This document shows, piece by piece, positions 29,869-39,655 of a DNA stretch of 64,000 nt; the first letter of the stretch is position 1; each line of letters begins with the position of its first letter. This DNA is from CAWFLT01 sp963816795. GTDB taxonomy: Bacteria; Acidobacteriota; Vicinamibacteria; Vicinamibacterales; SCN-69-37. A model generated the notes under the pieces. The model did no database searches. It was given only the letters and a program-made list of their open reading frames with translations, and was not told where the DNA came from. The position numbers and the translations under genes were made by a program. The stretch spans positions 62,001 through 126,000 of the forward strand of contig CAWFLT010000016.1 of the NCBI GenBank assembly GCA_963816795.1. Reading direction: 5' to 3'.

Positions 29869-29997
29869 GCGTGGGGCCCCACCCCCACGCGCGCTTCTGG
29901 CCGCTCGCTCCCTCGCGGTGTCTCCGCTCTTCTCCGTGCTCTCCAGCTCTTCTCGCGTGTCCTCGCTCTTCTAGCTCTTCTCCGTGTCCTCGTTCTG
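29869..29997 (-). repeat. Family B' hairpin followed by reversed family A units
   Basis: Immediately after the permease stop, GCGTGGGG and CCCCACCCCCACGC form a GC hairpin (about 29869-29892). It is followed by CGCTCCCTCGCGGTGTC, then three CTCTTCTCCGTG-type units to 29997. In this locus the A units face the opposite way to those after most + strand genes. Confidence 0.8.
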
Positions 29998-30023
29998 CAT
30001 TGCCAAACGCCTGACGCATTTGG

Positions 30024-30050
30024 TTGACAGTCGAACAAAATCGGTACATT
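30024..30050 (+). promoter_or_regulatory. Possible promoter of TonB receptor 3
   Basis: A perfect -35 TTGACA lies at 30024-30029. The best -10 candidate is TACATT at 30045-30050, with a short 15-base spacer. It is 135 bases ahead of the receptor start, with a hairpin in between. Confidence 0.35.
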
Positions 30051-30073
30051 GTTGCCCGAATTCGAACGCTTAT

Positions 30074-30109
30074 CGGTTCATTCGTCCCAGGCTGGGCGCG
30101 AATGAACCG
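30074..30109 (+). promoter_or_regulatory. Strong hairpin in the leader of TonB receptor 3
   Basis: CGGTTCATTCG (30074-30084) and CGAATGAACCG (30099-30109) are perfect 11-base inverted repeats. Inside the loop CCCA pairs with TGGG. The right arm overlaps a palindrome GAACCGGTTC (30104-30113) with central CG, as in LacI-family operators. It could be an operator or an RNA structure; the sequence alone does not decide. Confidence 0.5.
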
Positions 30110-30184
30110 GTTCGACCTCGTGTCACTTTGCTCGTCGTCGTGAAAAATGCGGCCGAGGTAACGACTCGAACGCCGGGAGGATCT

Positions 30185-33100
30185 ATGAGGGAGGGTTTGA
30201 GAAAGCGAATACTGGCGCTTGCCCTGTGTACGGTATGGGGCATCGCGGCACCAGCGTCGGCGCAGATCACCACCGGTGCCGTCACCGGCACGAGTCACAG
30301 ACGCGCAAGGCGGCGTGGTCCCGGGCGCGGCGGTCATCATCGTCAGCGAGGCGCAGGGCACCAAGACCTCGCCCGTCGTCACCAACGCCGAAGGACAGTA
30401 CGTCATTCCGAACGTCACCCCGGACACGTACACCGTCCAGGTCACGATGAACGGCTTCCGAACGCTGTCGCGGCAAGGCGTCAAGGTCAGCGGCGGCGAC
30501 CGCGTCGTGGTCGAAGCCCTGGTGCTCCAGGTTGGCGGCACCACTGAAAGCGTCACCGTGACGGCAGAGTCCCCGATGCTCCAGGCGGCGACCGGCGAGC
30601 GATCGTCGGCGTTGACGCGCATGCAACTCGAGGACCTGCCGATCTCACAGCACACCTTCCTCGAGTTCATCAACGATCCAGATCGGCGTCGACGCGCGGC
30701 GGCAGAATCAGGACGGGCAGCGCACCGGCGGCGGCGGTCAGGACAACGTCATGATCGACGGCATTTCCGCCATCGACACCGGCAACAACGGCATCATGGG
30801 CGGTCTGAACCTCCCGCAAGCCGCGATCGCCGAGGTCAAGCTGCTCACCTCCGGGTATCAGGCCGAGTACGGCCGCTCGAGTGGCCTGCAGATCTCGGCG
30901 GTCACGCGCGGCGGCTCGAACCGCTTCAGCGGACAATTCTACGATTACGAACGGAACTCGGACTGGAACGCGAACACCTGGCAGGCGCGGCTGAACGGCC
31001 AGCCCCGGCCCGTGAACAAGTCGCGCGACTGGGGCTACGTGATCGGCGGCCCGGTCGGCAAGCCCGGCGGCAACAACAAGCTGTTCTTCTTCTACACCCA
31101 CGAGTACCGTCCGCGCACGGCCGGCAACACGGTTGAGAACTACCGCATGCCGACCGCCGAGGAACGCCGCGGCGATTTCTCGCAGACGCTCGACAACAAC
31201 GGCGCGCTCTACAACCTGATCTACGACGCGTCGACCGGCCAGCCCAAGACGAACTGCTCGGCCACCATCCAGACCGCCTGCTTCCAGGACGGCGGCGTCG
31301 TCGGCAGGATTCCGATCAACCGCCTCTACGGCCCGGGCATGGCGATGCTCAACCAGTACCCGCTGCCCAACAATCCGCAGATCGCCGGCCGCAACTACAA
31401 CTACTCGGTGACGCTGCCGGTGCAGGAGCTGCTGACGTACAGCCCGACCCTCCGCTTCGACTTTCAGGCGACGCAGAACCTGCGCGCGACGTGGAAGTTC
31501 AGCGGACAAAGCGAACGCGTCGTCCCGGGCTTTACAACGAACGGCAGCAACGCGCGCGCGCTGCCGGGCTTCACCGACAGCATCAACAAGTTCCCGCTGT
31601 CGTTCAACACGTCTGGCACGGTCAACTACACGATCAACAACACGACGTTCCTCGAGGGGACCTACGGCATCAACCAGAACCGTCTCGGTACGCCGCTCGA
31701 TCTCGCCCTACTCGAACAAGAACAACGTGGTCTGTCCGCCGGACCTCGCCTCACAGATTGCCAACTGCACGCTCGGCAAGATTGCGACCCTGTTCCCGGA
31801 TGCCGGCGTCGTCGATCCCGGCTTCTACGAGTACAGCGCGCTGCAGCAAATCGGCACGCCGTTCTTCGAAGACGGCCGCATCCTCCTTCCGCCGCAGATC
31901 AACTGGGGCACGACGCGCATCGGCTCGACGCCGCCCAGCCTGAACTACCCTGGCTGGTTGAACATCAACCGGATCCAGCAGTTCGCGGGGAGCATCACCA
32001 AGGTGCACGGATCGCACACCTTCAAGGCGGGCGCGTACTTCGAGCACAGCTACAAGGCGCAGAACACGGGCGGCAACCTGTTCCAGGGCACGCTCAACCT
32101 CCAGGTCGACACGAACAACCCGCTCGAGAGCACGTTCCCGTTCTCGAACGCCGCGCTCGGCATCTTCTCCAACTACGCCCAGGGCTCGAAGTTCGTCGAA
32201 GGCAACTTCTACTACAACAGCTTCGAGTGGTACATCCAGGACAACTGGAAGATCAGCCCGCGGCTGACGATGGACTACGGCATCCGGTTCGTGACGATGG
32301 GGCCGTACGTGGACACGCTGCAGCAGGTCGCGAACTTCTTCCCCGACAAGTGGAGCGCGTCGCAGGCGCCGGTGCTCTACGAAGCCGGCTGCGTCGGCGG
32401 CGTGAATCCGTGCGCCGGGAACAACCGGCAGGCCAAGGACCCGCGCAACGGCGCGCTCCTCGGCGTGGGCAGCCAGTCGCTCATCGGCCAGGTCATCATC
32501 GGCACGGGCGATTTCGCCAACGGCATGGTGCGTGCGGGCAACGGCATCGACAAGGCCGGCTACACCTTCCCGCGGTTCGTCGGCGGGCCGCGGTTCGGCG
32601 CTGCCTACGACGTCAGCGGCAACCAGCAGCTCGTCGTGCGCGGATCGGCCGGGCTCTACTTCGATCGGCCCGACGGCAACACGGCGTTCGCCACCGTCGC
32701 CAACCCGCCCACCGCGACGAGCCTCACACAGCAGTGGGGCCAACTCTCCGACCTCGCGAACAGCCAGTTCGCGTTCGGGCCGGTGCCGACGATCGGGGTC
32801 TTCCAGTACGACGCGGCCATTCCGAAGGACTTCCAGTGGAACCTCGGATTCCAGACCGTGCTGCCCTGGGCGTCGTCGATCGACGTCTCCTGGGTCGGTC
32901 ACCACGCGTTCGACGTCCTCGCCAACACCCAGAACCAGAACGGCGTGAACTTGAACACGATCGATGTCGGGACCACGCTGACGTCAGCGGGACAGGATCC
33001 CACGCAGGCCCCGGGCACGGCGCTCAACAACAACCTCCTGCGTCCGTTCCGAGGCTACTCGAACATCAACGTGCAGATGCCGATCTGGCACCGGACGTTC

Positions 33101-33979
33101 CACTCCCTCCAGCTGTCGTGGACGCGCCGGTGGCGCAACGGGTTCTCGTTCCAGGTCAACGACACCTGGACGCTCTACGACAAGGGCAACGTCATGTTGC
33201 CGGGGCCGCAGCTCCGGTTGATCCATGGCGCCGACGGCACATACTCGGAGAGCCCCGATCAGGCGATCGCCGAAGAGCTCTTCGCAGATCAGGGCACGCC
33301 GACGCACATCATCGTCGTCAACGGCACGTGGGACCTGCCCGACGTTCCGAAGAGCAACAAGTTCATGACGGGGATCGGCGCCGTGCTCAACGACTGGCAG
33401 TTGTCCGGTATCTTCCGGGCGGACTCCGGTGTGCCGTATGACGTCGGCTACAGCTACAACACCGGCCCGACGGGTCAGTCCCTGACCGGATCACCCGACT
33501 ACACGGCGCGGATTGTCGTCAACGATCTCGGCGCCCTCGGCTCGGGGTGCTCGAGCGACCAATACCAGCAGATCAAGAACACGATGGTTCCTGGCGTTGG
33601 CGTCTCGCCGGTCACGACGGCGGCGCTCTCCGGGCCGCAGGTGGGCAGTCGCGGCCTCGAATCCGGCCGTTTCCTGCTGACCGGCTGCAAGGATCACCGC
33701 GTCGACCTGGCGATTCAGCGCACGATCCGGCTCGGCGGCAGCAGGAACATCCAGTTGCGGGCGGACCTCTACAACGCCTTCAACACGGTCATCTACAACG
33801 GACGCGCGACCGGGATTCAGTTCAACAGCACCACCGACATGACCGTGCGCAACTCGCAGTTCCGCGCGGACGGCTCGATGGATCCGGCCAGGACGCAGCC
33901 GAACCAGGCGGGCTTCGGCGCCGCGACCTCCGCACTGGCACTCCGATCCGTGCAGCTCGTCATCAAGTTCAACTTCTGA
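30185..33979 (+). CDS. TonB-dependent receptor 3, Oar-like with carboxypeptidase-regulatory domain (frameshifted as read)
   Basis: About 1,260 residues. It has a signal peptide (ILALALCTVWGIAAPASAQ), a carboxypeptidase-regulatory-like domain (VTDAQGGVVPGAAVIIV), a plug (DNVMIDGISAIDTGNNG, AEVKLLTSGYQAEYGRSSG) and a large barrel ending ALRSVQLVIKFNF. GGGAGGAT just precedes ATG 30185. Frame changes lie near 30290, 30685 and 31700. The last segment (about 31700-33979) is intact for 750 codons, and conserved protein continues across each break. It is related to receptors 1 and 2 but more diverged. A terminator follows at 34028. It is likely an outer-membrane importer for a glycan or similar compound; the next gene encodes a periplasmic haem/monooxygenase-like lipoprotein. 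Confidence 0.82.
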
Positions 33980-34115
33980 GAAGAGCGAGGACACGGAGAA
34001 GATCCAGGAGAGCACGGAGAAGACCAGAAGCGGGTGGGGCATGTCCCCACCCGCTTTTTTTGGGGACAGAACGAGGGCACGGAGGAAGTGCTGGAGGACA
34101 CGGAGAAGGGCTCGA
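33980..34115 (+). repeat. Family A units flanking a terminator
   Basis: Two ACGGAGAAGA units (about 33992-34026) directly follow the receptor stop. Two more (about 34073-34110) lie beyond the terminator. Confidence 0.75.
34028..34061 (+). terminator. Rho-independent terminator after TonB receptor 3
   Basis: AAGCGGGTGGGG (34028-34039) pairs perfectly with CCCCACCCGCTT (34045-34056) around a 5-base loop. The T run 34055-34061 follows. Confidence 0.9.
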
Positions 34116-34232
34116 GCGGTTTCCGATTCCATGTAGCTGTCGGTCAGCCGAGTCCGTCGGTACGTTGTGTCGAGCATCAGGCGCCCGTGAGCCCCGTGTG
34201 AACGTGATCGGACGCTCCGTCAGTCGGCAGCC

Positions 34233-36202
34233 GTGCTCTTCGCGTCGGCACTCCTCGGCGCCTGCGGTGCGCCTCGCCCTCGCCGGCGCCCCCGCAGCCG
34301 GCCACACCCTCGCCGCCGCCGACCTTCAGCAAGGACATCGCGCCCATCCTGTTCGAGCAGTGTGCGCCCTGCCATCGGCCGGGGCAGCCGGCGCCATTCA
34401 GCCTGCTGAGTTTTGCGGATGCCGGGCCGCGCGCGGATGACATCGCCGAGGTCACGCGCGATCGACACATGCCTCCGTGGCTGCCTGAGCCGGGCCACGG
34501 GGAGTTCATCGGCGAGCGGCGTCTCCAGCCCGCCGCGATTGAAGTGATTCAGCGCTGGGTGCGCGAGGGCGCGGCTGAGGGCAACCCTGCGGATCTGCCT
34601 CGCGCTCCAGTCTGGCCGGACGGCTGGCAGCTCGGTCAGCCGGACCTCGTGGTCACACCACGCGAGTACATCGTGCGTCCGGGCGATCGCGATGTGTTTC
34701 GAAACCTGGTGCTGCCGGTCTCGCTGCCGTCTCATCGCTTCGTCCGTGCGATCGAGTTCCGGCCCGGCACGGCGTCGCTCGTCCACCACGCCGTGATCAG
34801 TATCGATCGCACACGAGCGGCGCGGCGCCGCGACGGCGTGGACGGACAGCCCGGCTACGACGGCATGATCACGCAAGGCGCGCAGAATCCCGATGGCCAT
34901 TTCCTCGGCTGGACGCCCGGACGCGGTCCCATCGTGGCGCCGGCCGGGATGCCGTGGCGGCTCGACGCCGGCAGCGATCTCATCGTGCAGCTGCATCTGT
35001 TGCCGCAGAAGACCCCGCAGACGGTGCGCCCCAGCGTCGGTCTGTTCTTCAGTGACACGCCGCCGCGCCACGTGCCGATGATGATCAAGCTGGGATCGAA
35101 GGCGATCGCGATTCCCGCGGGCGAGCGCCGGTACGAGATCTCGGATACGTACACGCTCCCGGTGGACGTTGATCTCCTGAGCGTGTATCCCCACGCGCAT
35201 TACCTTGGCCGGGAGATGCAGGCGACGGCGGCGCTGCCAGATGGCACGACGCGTCCGCTGCTGCTGATTCGCCACTGGGACTTTCACTGGCAGCAGGACT
35301 ATCGCTACGTCGCACCGATCTCGCTGCCTCGCGGCACGACGCTCTCGATGCGATTCACTTACGACAATTCGGCCGACAACGTGCATCGGCCGCGCGGCCC
35401 TGTACGACCCGTGATGTACGGCCCCGAGTCGTCCGACGAGATGGGCGATCTGTGGCTCCAGGTGCTGCCGCGGTCGCCGGCGGACGCGGCCACGCTCGTC
35501 AAGGCCTTCGCCGAGCGTGAGACGCGGGCGAACGTCGTCGCGGCTGAGCTCCTGGCGGCCCGATTTCCTGACAACGCCCGGCACCAGTTGTTCCTTGGCG
35601 GCAGCTATGTGGATGCGGGCCGGGCGGCCGAGGCCGTGCCTCCTCTCGAACGCGCGCTGAAGCTCGATCCTCGATCGGCAAGCGCGCACAACTATCTGGG
35701 CGGCGCGCTCCTCCTGCAGGGCCGGGCGGCCGACGCCGTTCGTCACCTGCGCCAGGCGGCCGCGCTCGATCCGCGCGACGAGCGCCTGCCGTTCAACCTC
35801 GGCAACGCGCTCAACGTCGCAGGACAGCCGGCCGAGGCCGCACGCGCGTTCGAACGCGCGCTCTCAATCAATCCGGATTTCGCCGAGGCGCACGATAACC
35901 TCGGCGTCTTTCTCTTGTCGCAGAACCGCGTCGCCGAGGCGCTCGTCCATTTGCAACGCGCAGTGGAACTCGCTCCTGGATTGCCGGACCCGCACAACGA
36001 TCTCGGGGCGGCGCTCGCCCAGGCCGGCAAACTCGACGAAGCGATCGCGCACGTCCGGCGCGCGCTGGAAATCAGCCCGGATCACGCGCCGGCCCGACAG
36101 AATCTCGCGATTCTCTTGAAGCGGCCGGTGAGGTCCGGAGTGAGACGTGCGCGGGAGGTCCGGAGTGAAGGGCGCGGGAGGTCCGGCGTGAAAGGCGCAT
36201 GA
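34233..36202 (+). CDS. Lipoprotein with cytochrome-like motif, copper monooxygenase-like domain and TPR repeats (one frameshift as read)
   Basis: About 655 residues. A GTG at 34233 starts a short lipoprotein signal (LFASALLGAC). The frame changes near 34268 in a Pro/Ala linker, then reads FSKDIAPILFEQCAPCHRPG, a haem-type CxxCH. A region resembling type II copper, ascorbate-dependent monooxygenases follows, with His-rich ligand motifs (SLVHHAVISID, QLHLLP, VYPHAHYLG). At least four tetratricopeptide repeats occupy the C-terminal third (SAHNYLGGALLLQGRAADAV and similar). From 34469 on, the frame is unbroken. The last 24 residues (from RSGVRRAREV) are encoded by the family C repeat array, so the original stop has apparently been replaced. 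An alternative start inside the domain at 34469 would lose the haem motif. Confidence 0.72.
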
Positions 36203-36436
36203 GGTCCGGGAGCGCTCGTAGCGCGCCTCGGGCTTGGAGGCGCGACGACTCGCGGGCGAGGTCCGGGGTGAGCAGCGTTTGAAGTCCGGCGAGCTCGAGG
36301 TCCTGCCGCCCCGGACCCCGACCCGCTGCCTGGACCTCAAGTGCGTTTCACTCCGGACCTCAGGTGCTTTTCACGCCGGACCTCGAGTGCCTTTTGGCTC
36401 CGGACCTCGTGCGCCCTTCACACCGGACTTCAGATG
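36130..36436. repeat. Family C inverted tandem-array element, copy 1
   Basis: Forward units of the type GAGGTCCGGAGTGAA (36130-36205) lead into a 48-base core (36211-36258). A centre around CCCGACCCGCTGCCTGGACC (about 36318-36337) follows, then reverse-complement units (TTCACTCCGGACCTC type) to 36434. Bases 36172-36435 form a direct repeat with 39392-39654. The element overlaps the 3' end of the TPR lipoprotein gene and ends 19 bases from the stop of the TRAP gene. Confidence 0.9.
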
Positions 36437-36454
36437 ATCTTCTGATCCGTGGCT

Positions 36455-38297
36455 CTAACCCCGATATCCAAGCAGGAGACGCGGCAGCACGAGCGTCAGC
36501 CACGGGAACGCCGCGACGAGTGCCAGGCCCGCGAGGAGGGCCCAGAGGTACGGCATGTAGCTGCGGCTGACGTCGTCCAGATCGACGCGCCCGACGCCTG
36601 CCGCGATCGACAGACCGACGCCGATCGGCGGCAGGAAAAACGCGATGCCCATCGCCGCGACGATGACGACGCCGTAATGCACGGGATCGAGTCCGACAGC
36701 GCGGCTGATCGGAAAGAGGATGGGACCGAAGATCAGAAGCGCCGGAAGACCCTCGAGGAGCGCGCCGATCAGCACGAAGACGCCGACGGTGATCGCGAGA
36801 AAGGCCGTGCGGCCGGCACCGGCGCTGACGATCCAGTCGCCAAGAAACTGCGGCACCCATTCGCGCACGAGGATCCACGCGAACGCCGACGCCGCGCCCA
36901 GCACCCACAGCGTCGTCGCCGTCACCGCACCGCTCTGCGTCAGCTGTCTCACGACCGTCTGGCGGGGCAACCCGCCCAGCCACAGCCCGGCGACGAAAGC
37001 GTAGACGACGGCGATCAACGCCGCCTCCGTAACTGTCGTGGCGCCGCTGAAGATGCCGCCGAAGAGAATGATCGGCAGGCCGAGCGGGACGATGGCGCGC
37101 CGGCTGGCGCGCGCGAAATCGGCCGCCGAGGTGCGTCCGCTCACTGGCCACGCATGCCGGCGGGCCCGCCAGGCAATGAGCGCGATCAGCGCGCCGGCGA
37201 GAATGAACGCCGGCACGAAGCCCGCCAGAAAGAGCGTGACGATCGAGATGTTCACGAGCGATCCCAGCACCACCATCGTCAGACACGGCGGCACGAGAAT
37301 GCCCATCGCCGAGGCCGCCGAGACGATGCTCACCGCTTCTGGTCCCGAATAGCCCGCCCGTCGCATCGACGGCACCAGCAGCGAGCTGATCGCCGAGACA
37401 TCGGCGGCGGTCGATCCAGAAATCCCCGAGAACAGAATCTCGGCGACGACCGCGACCATGCCAAGGCCACCGCGAACGCGACCGACGATCGCCTTGGCGA
37501 GATCGACGATCCGCTCGGAGATCCCGCCGGACTCCATCAGCCCGCCGGCCAGGATGAACAGCGGAATGGCGAGCAGCACGAAGGCGTCCACGCCACCCAG
37601 GATCTTGATCGGCACGATGATGAGGCTGACGCCGCCGATGCCGATGAGATACGTCAGCGACGTCAGGGCCAGGGTGAATGCGAGCGGCAGGCCGAGCGCA
37701 GCCGTCGCCAGAAACCCGGTGACGAGGACCGCGAGCGGTGGCGCGTGACCAAGAATGGGAATCAGCACCGAGGCGATGACGAACGCGGCGCTGCCGAGCG
37801 ACCAGGCGAACGACGTTCGGTCCCGCCAGACTGCCAGCCCTTCGTGGCGCAGTTGCTGCATCAGAACCACGGACATCAGCAGCAGGGAGAGCGGCAGGAC
37901 GATCGAGATCGTCGCGCCCGAGAGGCCGCTTGCGGGAAGACGCTCGCCGGCGCTGACGATCGTCAACCGAGCCGCTGGCGCGATGAGGCCGAGAAAGAAC
38001 ACGATCAGGACGAGGCGCAGTCCGCGATCGATCGCCAGACGCTGCGGCGGAGAAAACAGGCGAAGGAGGGCGGTGACGCGCGGGTGGTGGCCGTCCCTGA
38101 GCGCCAGGACGCCGCCGACGCACATCAGCCAGACCAGTAGCAGGCGCGCGATCTCTTCGGTCCACGGAATGGGCCGATGCAGGACGTGACGACCGAGGAC
38201 CTGCAGACCAACGACGGCGGCTTGAGCCACCACAAGGAGGGCGACCGCCGACTGGAGCACACGATCGGCGCGAGAGACGACGCACCGGCTCGGACAT
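36455..38297 (-). CDS. TRAP transporter fused small and large permease (DctQ-DctM, one frameshift as read)
   Basis: About 614 residues. The first 160 or so are a four-helix DctQ-type small subunit (VLQSAVALLVVAQAAVVGLQVLGR, PWTEEIARLLLVWLMCVGG). The rest is a DctM large permease with many membrane spans (GLPLAFTLALTSLTYLIGIGG, AIPLFILAGGLMESGGI, SGSTAADVSAISSLL, IFGPILFPISRAVGLDPVHYG, FFLPPIGVGLSIAAG). The ATG at 38297 overlaps the DctP stop as TGATG. Its frame (SEPVRRLSR) joins the main one after an indel near 38265, while a GTG at 38260 starts the unbroken frame. TRAP systems import organic acids or sugar acids using ion gradients. Fused DctQ-DctM is a known variant. The operon lies between two long direct repeats. 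Confidence 0.9.
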
Positions 38298-39295
38298 CAC
38301 GCGCGAATCGCCTCGAGCCACGAGGTGGCTCCGAGCGTCCGCGCTTCGGACTCCCAGAGCTGTTCGGCGCTACGCTGGAACCCGGTGGCGTCGATCTCGC
38401 GGATCGTCATGCCACGCTTGCTCAGTTCTGTGAGCGCTGCAGCATCCTCCTGCGATCCCATGGCGCGCTGATGCCGCGCGGCATCCAGTGCGGCCCGTTC
38501 GATCGGCGCCCGCAACTCGGCAGGGAGGCGCGCGAGCCCCACCGTTGACGCCCACAGGCCGAGCACTCCCGCGATGTGCCGTGTCTGCGCCATGTGGTGC
38601 GCGATTTCGTAGAATCGCTGCTGCAGCGTCGTGCTGGCATCGTGCTCGTAGCCGTCGATGACGCCCGTCTGCAGCGACGTGTAGACCTCACCAAACGCCA
38701 TCGGCGTCGGGCTCGCGCCCATCAGTTCGACGGCCTTCACGTAGATTGGCGATTGAATCGTCCGGAGCTTGAGACCGGCAAGGTGCGCGGGTTCGCTCAC
38801 GTCACGCGAACGGGTGATCACATTTCGGAACCCGAACGAGTCGCCCCACGCGATCGGCCGCATCCGCACGGTGCGATCGAGGTAGACGGCCGCCTCCTGT
38901 CCGATCGGCCCGTCGACGACGCGGTGGACGTGCGACCAGTCGCGCCACATGAACGGGAAATCGAACACCTGCAGTTTCGGCGCGACGCTGCCCCAGATCG
39001 CGGTGCCTGAAACCATGAAATCGACGAGGCCTTCCTGCAACTGCTGGACGACTTCGCGCTCCTGACCGAGGGTATTGCTCGAAAAAACGCGGACCGTGAC
39101 GGCGCCTCCCGTCGCGGCCTCGGCCAACTCACGAAAGGTGTTGCCGAAGACGTGGAGCGCAGTGACTCCGCTCGACATCGAATGGGAGAGCCGCAGCACG
39201 ATCCTTCCGCGCTCGCCGCCGGCGCGGCAGCCTGCCGCGAGCGCCGACCCGCCGAGCCCGGCGAGAAACGCGCGGCGGTCGAGGCGGGTGGGCAC
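38297..39295 (-). CDS. TRAP transporter substrate-binding protein (DctP family)
   Basis: An intact 332-residue solute receptor with a twin-arginine-like leader and lipobox (DRRAFLAGLGGSALAAGC). It shows the DctP fold with LRLSHSMSSG, FDFPFMWRDW, the substrate-binding arginine region (GLKLRTIQSPIYVKAVELMG) and FGEVYTSLQTGVIDGYEH. It probably binds a carboxylate such as a sugar acid or C4-dicarboxylate through the conserved Arg. It is the first gene of the dctP-dctQM operon on the minus strand; the stop overlaps the next ATG. The family C element copy 2 lies directly upstream. Confidence 0.93.
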   Translation of the reverse strand: MPTRLDRRAFLAGLGGSALAAGCRAGGERGRIVLRLSHSMSSGVTALHVFGNTFRELAEAATGGAVTVRVFSSNTLGQEREVVQQLQEGLVDFMVSGTAIWGSVAPKLQVFDFPFMWRDWSHVHRVVDGPIGQEAAVYLDRTVRMRPIAWGDSFGFRNVITRSRDVSEPAHLAGLKLRTIQSPIYVKAVELMGASPTPMAFGEVYTSLQTGVIDGYEHDASTTLQQRFYEIAHHMAQTRHIAGVLGLWASTVGLARLPAELRAPIERAALDAARHQRAMGSQEDAAALTELSKRGMTIREIDATGFQRSAEQLWESEARTLGATSWLEAIRA

Positions 39296-39322
39296 GGGGC
39301 CACATTATTGTCTGGTGCACCC

Positions 39323-39655
39323 GAGGTCCGGAGTGGAAAGCGCGGGAGGTCCGGAGTGAAAAGCGACGGCGGAAGGTCCGGAAGTTGAAGTGCGCGGGAG
39401 GTCCGGCGTGAAAGGCGCATGAGGTCCGGGGCGCTCGTAGCGCGCCTCGGGCTTAGAGGCGCGACGACTCGCGGGCGAAGTCCGGGGTGAGCAACGCTTG
39501 AAGTCCGGCGATGCTCGAGGTCCCGCCGCCCCGGACTCCGACCCGCTGCCTGGACCTCACGTGCGTTTCACTCCGGACCTCAGGTGCTTTTCACGCTGGA
39601 CCTCGAGTGCCTTTTACTCCGGACCTCGAGCGCCCTTCACTCCGGACTTCAGATT
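39323..39655. repeat. Family C inverted tandem-array element, copy 2
   Basis: The architecture matches copy 1: forward units (39323-39425), a 47-48 base core (39431-39477), a centre around CCCGACCCGC (about 39538), then reverse units to 39652. Bases 39392-39654 are a near-identical direct repeat of 36172-36435. The reverse units overlap the 3' end of the M56-TonB gene. Confidence 0.9.

Noticed and set aside
36449..38140. Long open frames antisense to real genes (also 1399-2892, 8822-9829, 15694-16935, 31751-32905, 43154-45403)
   Set aside because: They are Arg/Ala-rich with no recognisable domains, and lie opposite strongly conserved genes in GC-rich DNA where stop-free antisense frames are expected.
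36172..39654. Composite transposon carrying the TRAP genes
   Set aside because: The flanking direct repeats contain no transposase or terminal inverted repeats typical of insertion sequences, and no target duplication was seen.
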